38,364 nt of DNA from Pedobacter rhizosphaerae. GTDB taxonomy: Bacteria > Bacteroidota > Bacteroidia > Sphingobacteriales > Sphingobacteriaceae. The stretch spans positions 2,085 through 40,448 of the forward strand of contig NZ_FOGG01000043.1 in the NCBI RefSeq assembly GCF_900111155.1, read 5' to 3'. The translations under genes were made by a program, and so were the position numbers. The notes below the pieces were generated by a model, which saw nothing but the letters and a program-made list of their open reading frames with translations, was not told the origin of the DNA and ran no database searches. The stretch's first letter is position 1. The number at the start of each line of letters is the position of its first letter. Of the stretch, positions 23,832 to 33,373 are shown in pieces.

Positions 23832-25013
23832 TTAATTGTAGACAAAAGTTCCTTTTTCACTTTCAATGGTTACCTGCTTTTGATCAGCCTTTTCTACACG
23901 ACCAATAATCTGAGCATCTATATTAAAGCTCTTCGAAATTTCTATAATGGCCTGTGCAATATTTTCCGGCACGTATAACTCCATTCTATGGCCCATATTA
24001 AACACTTTGTACATTTCCTTCCAATCTGTACCAGATTGTTCCTGAATGAGTTTAAATAGCGGCGGAATAGGGAAGAGGTTATTCTTAATGACGTGAATAT
24101 CATCGTTAACAAAATGCAATACTTTTGTTTGCGCTCCACCACTGCAATGTACAATGCCGTTAATTTGGCTGCGGTATTGAGCTAATATTTTCTTAATTAC
24201 AGGGGCATAGGTACGAGTTGGAGAAAGCACCAGCTTTCCAGCGGTAATTTTGCCAAATCCTTCTACTTCAATTTCATCTGTTAGTTTGGTGTGACCAGAG
24301 AAAACCAGATCGAAAGGAACTGCAGGGTCGAAGCTTTCCGGATAGGCATTGGCAACAGATTTATCAAATACATCATGACGGGCAGAAGTTAATCCATTAG
24401 ATCCCATACCACCGTTGTATTCCGATTCGTAAGATGCTTGTCCGAAAGAAGCTAAACCTACAACTACATCTCCAGGTTTAATATTATCGTTGCTAATAAT
24501 ATCAGTTCTTTTTAAGCGGCAAGTTACTGTAGAATCTACAATGATGGTTCTTACTAAATCACCTACATCAGCAGTTTCTCCACCAGTAGAATAAATAGAG
24601 ATGCCTTGCTCACGTAAATCAGCTAAGATCTGTTCGGTGCCGTTAATGATATCAGCAATAACTTCTCCAGGGATCAGGTTTTTATTACGTCCTATTGTTG
24701 AAGATAAAAGAATCTGATCTGTGGCACCCACGCAGATCAAATCATCAATATTCATGATGATCGCATCCTGAGCAATACCCTTCCATACTGAACTGTCGCC
24801 AGTTTCTTTCCAATAAACATAAGCCAGGGAAGATTTCGTTCCTGCACCATCGGCATGCATAATATTGCAATATGTTTCATCACCACCTAAAATATCAGGA
24901 ATAATTTTGCAAAAGGCTTTAGGGAAAATTCCTTTGTCGATGTTTTTGATGGCATTGTGCACATCTTCTTTAGAGGCCGAAACGCCACGTTGATTGTACC
25001 TGTTATCACTCAT
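23832..25013 (-). CDS. purM: Phosphoribosylformylglycinamidine cyclo-ligase (AIR synthetase)
   Basis: A 393-residue ATP-dependent enzyme of purine synthesis that closes the imidazole ring of FGAM to give AIR. Recognisable stretches are RYNQRGVSASKEDVHNAI at the start, MHADGAGTKSSLAYVYW, AQDAIIMNIDDLICVGA, ISIYSTGGETADVGDLV and GIVHCSGGAQTKVLHF. The frame is open 56 codons further upstream to 25181, but that part is repeat DNA. The ATG at 25013 is supported by the family N-terminus and by a TATCTTTG -7 box at 25028-25021, only 7 nt before it. That spacing would make the mRNA leaderless or nearly so. purL lies further along on the same strand, but not in an operon. Confidence 0.95.
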   Translation of the reverse strand: MSDNRYNQRGVSASKEDVHNAIKNIDKGIFPKAFCKIIPDILGGDETYCNIMHADGAGTKSSLAYVYWKETGDSSVWKGIAQDAIIMNIDDLICVGATDQILLSSTIGRNKNLIPGEVIADIINGTEQILADLREQGISIYSTGGETADVGDLVRTIIVDSTVTCRLKRTDIISNDNIKPGDVVVGLASFGQASYESEYNGGMGSNGLTSARHDVFDKSVANAYPESFDPAVPFDLVFSGHTKLTDEIEVEGFGKITAGKLVLSPTRTYAPVIKKILAQYRSQINGIVHCSGGAQTKVLHFVNDDIHVIKNNLFPIPPLFKLIQEQSGTDWKEMYKVFNMGHRMELYVPENIAQAIIEISKSFNIDAQIIGRVEKADQKQVTIESEKGTFVYN

Positions 25014-25020
25014 GTTGGCG

Positions 25021-25028
25021 CAAAGATA
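25021..25028 (-). promoter_or_regulatory. -7 promoter box of purM
   Basis: On the minus strand this reads TATCTTTG, a match to the Bacteroidota TAnnTTTG. The purM ATG begins 7 nt downstream, so transcription would start at or next to the start codon. No clear -33 TTTG was found at the usual distance. Confidence 0.5.
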
Positions 25029-25141
25029 GGGTTTTATAGGGAAAGTAGGAAGTGTTAGTCTATGGTCTTGAGGGTGAAAAATCGTCTGCTCGGGAGCTGA
25101 AATTTCTTTATCTACAACTGATGTAGAGGGCTCTTGAATAC

Positions 25142-25433
25142 ATCTCATCCGTAATCGTCCTGCTGAATTTTGCAGGATCATTAAATAAATCCCATCCGTA
25201 ATCGTCTTGCTGAATTCATTTCTGCATCTTTAGTAAGATCCTGGGGTAAATTTACTTCGTAGCTCTCCGCTTCGCTCCGGGACAGGGTGACGGGATTTAG
25301 AAATGGATTTTTGAGTAGATCTCCTCGAGAATCGTCCTGCTGAATTTTGAGGGGGTCATTGATAAATCCCATCCGTGATCGTCTTGCTGAATTTATTTCA
25401 GCACCTTTAGTAAGATCCTGGGATAAATTCAGG
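25142..25433. repeat. Diverged ~115-bp direct repeat upstream of purM
   Basis: Copy one spans about 25142-25254 and copy two about 25319-25433. Each holds, in order, AATCGTCCTGCTGAATTTTG, a TAAATCCCATCCGT segment, ATCGTCTTGCTGAATT, and TTTAGTAAGATCCTGGG. Within each copy the CGTC(C/T)TGCTGAATT core appears twice, so there are four cores in all. Between the copies is a patch with CTCCGCTTCGCTCCGG and GACAGGGTGACGGG. No protein is encoded. Confidence 0.75.
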
Positions 25434-25453
25434 TATTGTAGGGTGATTGAATG

Positions 25454-25472
25454 TCCTTCGACAGGCTCAGGA
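25454..25472 (-). repeat. Dispersed repeat, copy 1
   Basis: TCCTTCGACAGGCTCAGGA here matches 18 of 19 bases of the reverse complement of 34095-34113. The motif reads CCTGAGCCTGTCGAAGG, a sequence often met in intergenic DNA of this kind of genome. Confidence 0.7.
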
Positions 25473-25480
25473 AGACAGTG

Positions 25481-25566
25481 GAGGGGGGATTGAATGATAG
25501 AATGATTGAATGACTGGGTGATTGAATGATAGAATGACTGGATGATAGAATTATTGAATGATTAAA
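25481..25566. repeat. GAATGATTGAATGA low-complexity repeat
   Basis: A run of variants of GATTGAATGATAGAATGA in about 85 bases just before the glnN terminator. Similar TGAATGA-rich sequence occurs at 33400-33520 upstream of purL. No coding capacity. Confidence 0.7.
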
Positions 25567-25579
25567 GGGGGATGGCATA

Positions 25580-25611
25580 AAAAAAGGGCGTAAAGTAAAA
25601 CCTTACGCCCT
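25580..25611 (-). terminator. Intrinsic terminator of glnN
   Basis: GGGCGTAA (25586-25593) pairs exactly with TTACGCCC (25603-25610). The A run at 25579-25585 becomes a U tract on the minus strand. It lies 27 nt after the glnN stop. Confidence 0.92.
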
Positions 25612-25636
25612 AATTATTTTCGCCTGATGGCTTATC

Positions 25637-27811
25637 TTATTTCAAGAATAATAATTCTCTGAATTTTGGTAAAGGCCAAACGCTATCGTCAACGATTTGC
25701 TCTAATTTATCAGCATGGTAACGGATAGTGTCGAAGTAAGACTTAACCTTCTCATCGTAAGCAATTGCTTTCTCACGAGTGTCTTCGATTTTGTTTGTTA
25801 CTTTACGTTCTTCTAACATCGCATCGATATTCGTTTTAACGATATCTAAATGCTCAGATAGTTTTTTAACGATTTCTAAAGATGATTTACTGTCGATACC
25901 AAGTTCTTTTAATCCTTTAACGTTCTGGATTAAAGCATTTTGATAAGAAATAGCCGCAGGAATAATTGCTGTATTGGCTACTTCACCCATAACACGAGCT
26001 TCGATCTGTAATTTTTTGTAGAAGTTCTCTAACATGATCTCATGACGTGCATGGATTTCACGTTTGCTGTAGATGTTAGTAGCAGCGAATAACTCAGCTG
26101 ATTTTTCAGTTAAATAAGCATCAAGGGCTTTAGGAGTTGTTTTGATGTTAGATAAACCACGTGTTGCAGCTTCATCTTCCCACTCCTGGCTATAACCATT
26201 ACCTTCGAAACGGACAGCTTTAGATTCTTTGATGTATTTTTTGATCACTGTTAATAAAGCGATATCTTTTTTATCACCTTTTTTGATCAATTTATCAACT
26301 TCAGCTTTGAATTTAGTCAATTGCTCAGCAACAATTGCATTCAAGATAGTCATTGGAGCAGAAGAGTTAGCAGAAGAACCTACTGCTCTTAATTCGAATT
26401 TGTTACCAGTGAAAGCAAAAGGAGATGTACGGTTACGATCGGTGTTATCCAATAAAATCTGAGGGATTTTAGGGATACCTAACCATAAAGCATTATCTTC
26501 TTTAATTTTTTTGCTGATACGTGAGTGCTCAATCTCATCTAATACTTCGTTTAACTGTTGTCCTAAGAAGATAGAGATAATTGCAGGAGGAGCCTCGTTT
26601 GCACCTAAACGGTGATCGTTGCTTACTGATGCAATACTTGCACGTAATAAATCTGCATGCTCGCTAACCGCTTTGATTGTATTTACAAAGAAAGTTAAGA
26701 ACATTAAGTTGTTTTTAGGCGTTTTGCCTGGTGCTAATAAGTTTTTACCAGTATCAGTGATGATTGACCAGTTGTTGTGCTTACCAGAACCGTTGATGCC
26801 TGCATATGGTTTCTCGTGTAATAAAACGCGGAAGTTATGACGACGGGCAACTTTTTCCATTAAATCCATCAACAATTGGTTGTGGTCAATAGCTAAGTTG
26901 ATTTCTTCATAAATTGGTGCACACTCAAATTGAGAAGGTGCAACCTCATTGTGACGCGTTTTTAAAGGAATACCTAATTTTAAAGCTTCGTTTTCGAAAT
27001 CTACCATGTACGTAAATACGCGCTCAGGAATAGATCCGAAATAGTGATCTTCTAATTGTTGACCTTTAGCAGACATGTGTCCGAATAAAGCACGGCCAGT
27101 TAATGCTAAATCTGGGCGAGCATTGAATAAAGATTCGTCTACTAAGAAATATTCTTGTTCGATACCTAAAGAAGCGTTTACTTTAGTGATGCCTTTGTCG
27201 AAATATTGACAAACATCAGTAGCCGCTTTGTCTAAAGCAGCAAGTGCTTTTAATAAAGGTGCTTTGTAATCTAAAGCTTCACCTGTGTAAGATACAAATA
27301 CTGTTGGGATACAAAGTGTTTTACCAGCTTTGCTTTCCATGATGAATGCTGGAGAAGAAGGATCCCAAGCCGTGTAACCACGTGCTTCGAAAGTATTACG
27401 AATACCACCGTTAGGGAAACTTGAAGCATCCGGTTCTTGTTGTACCAATGCACTTCCAGCAAATTTTTCGATTGGTCCTTCAGAACTAGGTTCGAAAAAA
27501 GCATCGTGTTTTTCTGCTGTAGTACCAGTTAATGGTTGGAACCAGTGAGTATAATGTGTTGCTCCAGCGCTCATTGCCCAAGCTTTCATAGCCGTTGCAA
27601 TTTGATTAGCGTCATCAGAATTGATTAACTCACCTTGGTTGATAGACGAGATTAATTTTTCGTACACGTCCTTAGATAAGAAATCTCTCATTTTTCTCTT
27701 ATCAAATACATTAGCGCCAAAAAAGTCAGATATTTTTGCCGATGGTGCTTTTACCTCTGGTGAAATTCTGTTTTGAGCCTCTTTTAATGCGATGGTTCTT
27801 AAGCTTTTCAT
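25637..27811 (-). CDS. glnN: Glutamine synthetase type III
   Basis: A 724-residue enzyme making glutamine from glutamate and ammonia. The length and the N-terminal extension are those of the type III class common in Bacteroidota, not the 470-residue GlnA. Typical segments are SAGATHYTHWFQPLTGTTAE, KVNASLGIEQEYFLVDES, PLKTRHNEVAPSQFECAP, GINGSGKHNNWSI and NRTSPFAFTGNKFELRAVGS, with the last two covering substrate and ATP binding. The start is ATG 27811, with a TATTTTTG box on the minus strand at 27839-27832, which suggests a leader near 15-20 nt. No PII or ammonium transporter gene is adjacent. Confidence 0.97.
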   Translation of the reverse strand: MKSLRTIALKEAQNRISPEVKAPSAKISDFFGANVFDKRKMRDFLSKDVYEKLISSINQGELINSDDANQIATAMKAWAMSAGATHYTHWFQPLTGTTAEKHDAFFEPSSEGPIEKFAGSALVQQEPDASSFPNGGIRNTFEARGYTAWDPSSPAFIMESKAGKTLCIPTVFVSYTGEALDYKAPLLKALAALDKAATDVCQYFDKGITKVNASLGIEQEYFLVDESLFNARPDLALTGRALFGHMSAKGQQLEDHYFGSIPERVFTYMVDFENEALKLGIPLKTRHNEVAPSQFECAPIYEEINLAIDHNQLLMDLMEKVARRHNFRVLLHEKPYAGINGSGKHNNWSIITDTGKNLLAPGKTPKNNLMFLTFFVNTIKAVSEHADLLRASIASVSNDHRLGANEAPPAIISIFLGQQLNEVLDEIEHSRISKKIKEDNALWLGIPKIPQILLDNTDRNRTSPFAFTGNKFELRAVGSSANSSAPMTILNAIVAEQLTKFKAEVDKLIKKGDKKDIALLTVIKKYIKESKAVRFEGNGYSQEWEDEAATRGLSNIKTTPKALDAYLTEKSAELFAATNIYSKREIHARHEIMLENFYKKLQIEARVMGEVANTAIIPAAISYQNALIQNVKGLKELGIDSKSSLEIVKKLSEHLDIVKTNIDAMLEERKVTNKIEDTREKAIAYDEKVKSYFDTIRYHADKLEQIVDDSVWPLPKFRELLFLK

Positions 27812-28014
27812 TAATTTATAAAGTTTTTTGTCAAAAATAGCATATTTTATTAATTTTTGTAAAACAAATCCGTTTTTTCTATCAATTTTATTGAAAATGA
27901 AATAAAAAAATGTTTTTCATGTGCCAAATTTCATTTTTTGCAAAGAATTGAGATTTTTTTAAAGTTTTATGGAATTGGCGTTTTTGCGGCATCATCGTTA
28001 AAAACTCTGAAACT

Positions 28015-28857
28015 ATGTTCAATTCATCAATCAATGTGTACAAAACCGAGTGGCTCGATCTTGTATTTGCAGACCGCAACAAAAATTATGGCGCTTATGA
28101 GTTAAGATCTAAATCTTCGCGTATTATGACGCGTTCGCTTTTAATAACCGGGAGCTTATTTGTATTGCTCTGCTTCTCTCCATTAATATATAGTAAGATT
28201 TTTCCGAAGGAAGTTATTATTGAAGACCACGTGATAACAGAAATTACCACGCCAGACCAAATTCATGATCTGAAGAAAAATGAACCAGAGGAGAAAAAAG
28301 AACCCGCAAAAGCTGATCCGGTAAAAGTGAAAACGGTTAAGATGGTTGCTAATATTGTTGTGGTTGATAAAGAAGAAGTGGAGGCTCCACCAACGATAGC
28401 TGATATTAAGGATGCTGTTGTGAGTAATAAAACTCAGGAGGGGGAGATTAAGCCCGATTTGGTTTTAAATAATGCTAACACTGCCGGAGACGGAAATGGT
28501 TTAGGAAAAGATGCGGATACAGGTGGCGATGGTAATGTGATATTGGATCCCTCAGGAGTAGACGTATATCCGGAATTTGAAGGTGGTATGAAAGCCTGGG
28601 CCAAATATATTCAACGTAATTTAAGATATCCAAGCATGGCACAGGAAAATGATGTATCGGGTAAAGTCTTTTTAAGTTTTGTAGTGGAGAAAGATGGATC
28701 GATAACCGACGTAAAGGTGTTAAAGGGAATTGGTTATGGCTGTGATGAAGAGGCTGTTAAAGTAATTAAGAAATCGCCCTTGTGGAAAGCTGGCATGAAT
28801 AAAGGAATCCCGGTTAGGGTGAGGTATAATATGCCAATCAGCTTTACCATGATGTAG
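28015..28857 (+). CDS. tonB: TonB-family energy transducer
   Basis: A 280-residue inner-membrane protein. A cytoplasmic segment with VFADRNKNYGAYELR, a signature of Bacteroidota TonB, precedes one membrane helix (about 41-60). A periplasmic linker rich in Lys, Glu and Pro follows (EEKKEPAKADPVKVKTVK). The C-terminal TonB domain (about 185-280) has YPEFEGGMKAWAKYIQRNL, RYPSMAQENDVSGKVFLSF and CDEEAVKVIKKSPLWKAG. It would energise outer-membrane receptors such as the Oar-like protein in this window, but no ExbB or ExbD gene is adjacent. It starts at ATG 28015, divergent from glnN. Confidence 0.93.
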   Translation: MFNSSINVYKTEWLDLVFADRNKNYGAYELRSKSSRIMTRSLLITGSLFVLLCFSPLIYSKIFPKEVIIEDHVITEITTPDQIHDLKKNEPEEKKEPAKADPVKVKTVKMVANIVVVDKEEVEAPPTIADIKDAVVSNKTQEGEIKPDLVLNNANTAGDGNGLGKDADTGGDGNVILDPSGVDVYPEFEGGMKAWAKYIQRNLRYPSMAQENDVSGKVFLSFVVEKDGSITDVKVLKGIGYGCDEEAVKVIKKSPLWKAGMNKGIPVRVRYNMPISFTMM

Positions 28858-28875
28858 TTGAGAAAGGGGATTTTA

Positions 28876-29010
28876 TGTAAGATGGGGTGGTGGAAGGATG
28901 GAAGATGGAGGGATGTAAGATGTAAGATGGGGTGGTGGAAGGATGGAAGATGGAGGGATGTATGATGGAAGATGGGGGATTGATGGATGTAAGATGGAGG
29001 GAAGTAAGAT
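28876..29010. repeat. 45-bp tandem repeat after tonB
   Basis: Unit one (28876-28920) and unit two (28921-28965) are identical except for one base near the end (TAAGA to TATGA). A third, degraded unit runs to about 29010. The sequence is purine-rich on the plus strand, built from GATGGAAGATGGAGGGATG-like steps. The GATGTAAGATGG motif also appears in the array at 29411. Confidence 0.88.
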
Positions 29011-29096
29011 GGGGAGCGTTCACATGAGCTTTATCAATCTTTCATAAAATAAAATAATACGTTTTAACGCTTCTCAATTGGAAATGTGGGTTAGGT

Positions 29097-29127
29097 AAAG
29101 GGTTGGGCTTTGGTTCAGCCCTTTTTT
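29097..29127 (+). terminator. Intrinsic terminator, plus strand (tonB side)
   Basis: AAAGGGTTG (29097-29105) pairs with CAGCCCTTT (29116-29124) with one G-T wobble, and six T follow (29122-29127). It lies about 240 nt after the tonB stop, beyond the 45-bp repeat. Confidence 0.7.
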
Positions 29128-29130
29128 GTG

Positions 29131-29160
29131 CAAAAAAAAAGCCTGAGCATTTACTCAAGC
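29131..29160 (-). terminator. Possible minus-strand terminator (purL side)
   Basis: GCCTGAG (29141-29147) pairs with CTCAAGC (29154-29160) with one mismatch. Nine A at 29132-29140 give a U tract on the minus strand. If used, purL transcripts would carry a 530-nt tail containing the 75-bp repeats. Confidence 0.5.
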
Positions 29161-29410
29161 TTGAGGCGTGTGTTAGATGACAGATGAGGTGTATATAATG
29201 TATTATATTGGGTTGTATATAATTTTGCTTTAAATTTTCTGAAAAGCAAGGGAAAAATAATATCCTTTGATTCCTGCTTATCGTGGTATAGACAAATATA
29301 TGAGTAGGGACTATATAAAAGAATACCCTAAAAGAGGTATTTATCAGGGCGTTAGGCTTAGATAAACCCGTTCTACACAATTGGTAATCAGCTGAGCCTT
29401 TTCTCTGTTT

Positions 29411-29684
29411 AATGTAAGATTTAGTTGTAGAAGATGGAATTTTTGGGGAATACGATTCCATTTTACATTAAGCCGTTTTCCATTTGATGTAAGATGGGGT
29501 TATGGAAGATGGACTTTGGGAGATTACGATTCCATTTTACATTAAGCCATTTTCCTTTTGATGTAAGATGGAATTATGGAAGATGAAATTTTTGGGGAAT
29601 ATGTTTCCATTTTACATTAAACCGTTTTTCATTTAATGTTATGGAAGATGGACTTTTGGGTATACGATCCATCTTCCATTAAAC
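29411..29684. repeat. ~75-bp tandem repeat, 3.6 copies, downstream of purL
   Basis: Copies run 29411-29486, 29487-29560, 29561-29635 and a partial copy 29636-29684. Each full copy begins with ATGTAAGATGG-like sequence and contains CCATTTTACATTAA about 40 nt later. These are near inverted repeats, so every copy can form a hairpin. Copies differ by scattered substitutions. The array starts 8 nt beyond the purL stop. Confidence 0.85.
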
Positions 29685-29692
29685 ATGATATT

Positions 29693-32600
29693 TTATGCTT
29701 TTTCTTCAATCCATTTTCTGGCATTGACGAAAGCTTCCATCCAAGGAGAAACTTCATCAGTTCTGCCTTTTGGATAGTTAGCCCAGTGCCATTGAAATAA
29801 TGAACGCTCGATGTGAGGCATCATTACCAGGTGACGGCCAGACTCATCGCACATCATTGCAGTGTTGTAATCAGAACCATTCGGGCTGGCCGGATAGCTT
29901 TCGTAGGCATATTTAGCTACAATTTTATATTGATCTTCTGCGTATGGCAATTGGAATCTGCCTTCACCATGTGATACCCAAACACCTAAAGTACTGCCAG
30001 CTAGTGTAGAGAGCATTACCGAGTTGTTCTCTTGTAACGTTAAAGATGTAAAGATACTTTCGTGTTTACCGCTTTTATTGTGGAGCATTTTTGGTTTTTC
30101 TGCGTGATTTTTGTTGATTAATCCCAATTCGATAAATAACTGGCAACCATTACAAATACCCACAGAAAGTGTATCAGGGCGTGCAAAGAATTTTTCGAGT
30201 GCTACTCTTGCTTTTTCATTGTACATAAATGCACCTGCCCAGCCTTTTGCCGATCCTAAAACATCAGAGTTAGAGAAACCACCTACAGCACCTATAAACT
30301 GAATGTCTTCTAAAGTTTCTCTGCCTGTAATTAAGTCGGTCATGTGTACATCTTTTACATCGAAACCAGCTAAATACATTGCATTAGCCAATTCGCGCTC
30401 AGAGTTACTGCCTTTTTCGCGGATAATAGCTGCTTTAGGGCGTGGTTTAGTTGCATCGATTACTGGTTTCCTGCCATCAAACTGAGCAGGGAAATTGTAT
30501 TTTAAAACCTGGTTTTTATAGTTGGCATAACGTTCTTTTGCCAAGCCGTTTCCAGTTTGTCTTTCGTCTAAAAGGTAAGAAGTTTTGAACCAAACATCAC
30601 GCAGGTGATCTACATCAAAGTTGAAGGAATCATTATTATTTTTAACTTCCAGCTTGGCTGATGAAGTTACTGAACCGATTTTATGGTAAGTTATTCCAGC
30701 TTGAGTCAAGGTGCTTTCTACGGCAGCATCTGCCTGGAAAACAATACCAATGTTCTCTGCGAAGAGTAATTTGATGATATCCTGCTCAGCTAATGAAGAT
30801 AATTCTACTGATGCACCTAAATCGCGATCTGCAAAACACATCTCTAATAAGGTTGTAATTAAACCACCGCTACCAATATCGTGTCCGGCTTGAATCTGAC
30901 CTGCTTTAATGAGTTGTTGTATGGTATTAAATGCTGTACCAAATTGAGCAGCATCTTTTACATCAGGCGTTTCATTACCGATTTTATTGAGGATTTGTGC
31001 GAATGAAGAGCCGCCTAATTTATAGCTATCGTTTGAAAGATTAATGTAATAAATGGCACCACCATCTTTTTGAAGAACAGGCTCTACTACCTGGGTGATA
31101 TCGTTACAGTTACCTGCTGCAGAAATTATTACCGTTCCTGGTGCAATTACATCGCCAGTTGCATATTTCTGTTTCATGGAAAGCGAATCTTTTCCGGTAG
31201 GGATATTGATTCCTAATTCAATTGCAAAATCTGAGCAAGCTTTAACCGCTTCGTACAAACGCGCATCTTCGCCTTCGTTTTTGCAAGCCCACATCCAGTT
31301 GGCAGAAAGCGAAGTGCTTTTTAAACCATCTTTAAGTGGTGCCCAAACTAAGTTGGAAAGTGATTCGGCAATTGCATTGCGGCTACCTGCTGCAGGATCA
31401 ATTAATGCGGTTAAAGGTGAATGGCCGATAGATGTAGCAATACCTTCCTTGCCTTTAAAATCTAAAGCCATCACTCCACAGTTATTTAAAGGTAACTGAA
31501 GAGGGCCGGCGCATTGTTGTTTGGCAACACGTCCACCTACACATCTATCTACTTTGTTTGTTAACCAATCTTTCGCTGCAACAGCTTCTAATTGAAGTAC
31601 TTGCTCTAAGTAGGTGTTTAACTTTTCTGCGGTATATGTTACAGGCTGGTATTCGCGCGCAATGGTTTTATCGTCCATAACGATTTTCGGAGAGCTTCCG
31701 AACATGTCTTTCAGCTCTAAATCCATAGGTTTTAAACCTGTTGTTGCCGACTCGAAAGTAAAACGGTGATCGCCGGTAACCTTACCTACGGTATACATTG
31801 GAGAGCGCTCACGGTCGGCAATTTTTTGAAGGGTTTCTAAGTGTTCGTTACCAATCACTAAGCCCATTCTTTCCTGAGATTCGTTACCGATAATTTCTTT
31901 AGCAGATAGGGTAGGGTCGCCAACAGGAAGTTTATCTAAATCAATTTTACCGCCTGTTTCTTCTACTAATTCTGACAAACAGTTTAAGTGACCACCAGCC
32001 CCGTGATCATGGATGGAAACGATTGGGTTGTTTTCGCTTTCTACTAATCCACGAACAGCGTTGGCTGCTCTTTTTTGCATTTCAGGGTTTGAGCGTTGGA
32101 TAGCATTAAGTTCAATGCCCGATCCAAATGCACCTGTATCTGCAGATGATACTGCAGCTCCACCCATTCCAATTCTATAATTTTCACCACCTAATACAAC
32201 GATGTTGTCGCCGGTTGTTGGTTTTTGTTTTTTAGCTTGACTTGCTTTACCGTACCCAATACCTCCGGCAAGCATAATTACTTTATCAAAACCTAATTTG
32301 CGCGATTCTTCTTCGTGTTCGAAAGTGAGTACAGATCCTGCAATAAGTGGTTGTCCGAATTTATTTCCAAAATCTGTAGCACCATTTGATGCCTTGATGA
32401 GGATATCCATTGGGGTTTGGTATAACCATTTTCTTTCTTCTACTCCTTTTTCCCATAGGCGGTTTTCTTCTAAACGAGAAAGTGCGGTCATGTAAACTGC
32501 AGTTCCAGCTAAAGGAAGAGAACCTTGTCCGCCGGCTAACCTATCTCTGATTTCACCTCCAGATCCTGTAGCTGCTCCATTGAACGGCTCTACTGTGGTA

Positions 32601-33355
32601 GGGAAGTTGTGTGTTTCTGCTTTTAAAGAGATAACAGATTCAAAATCGCTGGTGGTATAAAAATCTGGCTCATCTGCACGTTTTGGTGCAAATTGCTCTA
32701 CTACTGGGCCTTTAATAAAAGCCACGTTGTCTTTGTAGGCAGAAACAATATCGTTAAGGTTTTCTTCTGATGTTTTACGGATTAATTTGAACAGTGAAGT
32801 AGGTTGTTCTACACCATCGATAACAAATTTACCATTAAAGATTTTATGACGGCAGTGTTCTGAATTTACCTGAGAGAACCCAAACACTTCAGAGTCTGTT
32901 AACGATCTGCCTAAACGACTGGCTAGTGATACCAGATATTCTACTTCGTCGTCACTTAAAGATAATCCTTCTTGTTTATTGTAAGCAGCAATATCAGTGA
33001 TTTCTAAAATAGGCTCAGGCTTGATGTTGATGGTATAAATATCCTGGTTTAACAGATCGTATTTTTGTGAAAGCATTGGGTCATAGTCTGAAAAATCTTC
33101 AGCTACGGTTTCAAATTCCTCAATCCTGATGATGCCCTGAATATCCATATTTTGGGTAATCTCTACAGCATTGGTACTCCAGGGTGTAATCATGGCTGCT
33201 CTTGGGCCAACAAAAAAGCCTTTTAATGCTGTTTCGTTGCTGATTTTGGCGCCGCCAAATAACCACTCAAGTTTAGTAATATCAGTTTGGGAAAGCGTTT
33301 TTTCTGTTTGAAGAACAAAAATCGCCTTTGATTGACTAAGGAAGAAATGAATCAT
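29693..33355 (-). CDS. purL: Phosphoribosylformylglycinamidine synthase, long form
   Basis: A 1220-residue single-chain enzyme converting FGAR, glutamine and ATP to FGAM. The order is an N-terminal PurS-like domain (1-140), a linker, two AIR-synthase-like halves (SQVNSEHCRHKIFNG, then LKAETHNFPTTVEPFNGAAT) and a C-terminal class I glutaminase. The nucleophile Cys1068 is in SVGICNGCQLF, and His1181 and Glu1183 lie in MPHIER. This is the long Proteobacteria/eukaryote form, not the split PurSQL type. The frame reaches a TTG at 33376, but that codon lies inside the TAAATTTG -7 box (33381-33374), so the ATG at 33355 is the start. Confidence 0.96.
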   Translation of the reverse strand: MIHFFLSQSKAIFVLQTEKTLSQTDITKLEWLFGGAKISNETALKGFFVGPRAAMITPWSTNAVEITQNMDIQGIIRIEEFETVAEDFSDYDPMLSQKYDLLNQDIYTINIKPEPILEITDIAAYNKQEGLSLSDDEVEYLVSLASRLGRSLTDSEVFGFSQVNSEHCRHKIFNGKFVIDGVEQPTSLFKLIRKTSEENLNDIVSAYKDNVAFIKGPVVEQFAPKRADEPDFYTTSDFESVISLKAETHNFPTTVEPFNGAATGSGGEIRDRLAGGQGSLPLAGTAVYMTALSRLEENRLWEKGVEERKWLYQTPMDILIKASNGATDFGNKFGQPLIAGSVLTFEHEEESRKLGFDKVIMLAGGIGYGKASQAKKQKPTTGDNIVVLGGENYRIGMGGAAVSSADTGAFGSGIELNAIQRSNPEMQKRAANAVRGLVESENNPIVSIHDHGAGGHLNCLSELVEETGGKIDLDKLPVGDPTLSAKEIIGNESQERMGLVIGNEHLETLQKIADRERSPMYTVGKVTGDHRFTFESATTGLKPMDLELKDMFGSSPKIVMDDKTIAREYQPVTYTAEKLNTYLEQVLQLEAVAAKDWLTNKVDRCVGGRVAKQQCAGPLQLPLNNCGVMALDFKGKEGIATSIGHSPLTALIDPAAGSRNAIAESLSNLVWAPLKDGLKSTSLSANWMWACKNEGEDARLYEAVKACSDFAIELGINIPTGKDSLSMKQKYATGDVIAPGTVIISAAGNCNDITQVVEPVLQKDGGAIYYINLSNDSYKLGGSSFAQILNKIGNETPDVKDAAQFGTAFNTIQQLIKAGQIQAGHDIGSGGLITTLLEMCFADRDLGASVELSSLAEQDIIKLLFAENIGIVFQADAAVESTLTQAGITYHKIGSVTSSAKLEVKNNNDSFNFDVDHLRDVWFKTSYLLDERQTGNGLAKERYANYKNQVLKYNFPAQFDGRKPVIDATKPRPKAAIIREKGSNSERELANAMYLAGFDVKDVHMTDLITGRETLEDIQFIGAVGGFSNSDVLGSAKGWAGAFMYNEKARVALEKFFARPDTLSVGICNGCQLFIELGLINKNHAEKPKMLHNKSGKHESIFTSLTLQENNSVMLSTLAGSTLGVWVSHGEGRFQLPYAEDQYKIVAKYAYESYPASPNGSDYNTAMMCDESGRHLVMMPHIERSLFQWHWANYPKGRTDEVSPWMEAFVNARKWIEEKA

Positions 33356-33373
33356 GCTTTTTTTTTGAAGCTG

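Noticed and set aside
25014..25181. 56-codon N-terminal extension of purM
   Set aside because: It is translated repeat DNA upstream of the -7 box; the family N-terminus begins at 25013.
25181..25372. 63-codon frame in the purM upstream region
   Set aside because: It is entirely made of the direct repeat and begins and ends with the same repeated words.
29042..29461. 139-codon open frame on the minus strand
   Set aside because: It covers two terminators and repeat DNA, has low-complexity composition and no family features.
29411..29684. Possible CRISPR array (regular ~75-bp period)
   Set aside because: The whole unit is repeated, including what would be spacers, so it is a plain tandem repeat.
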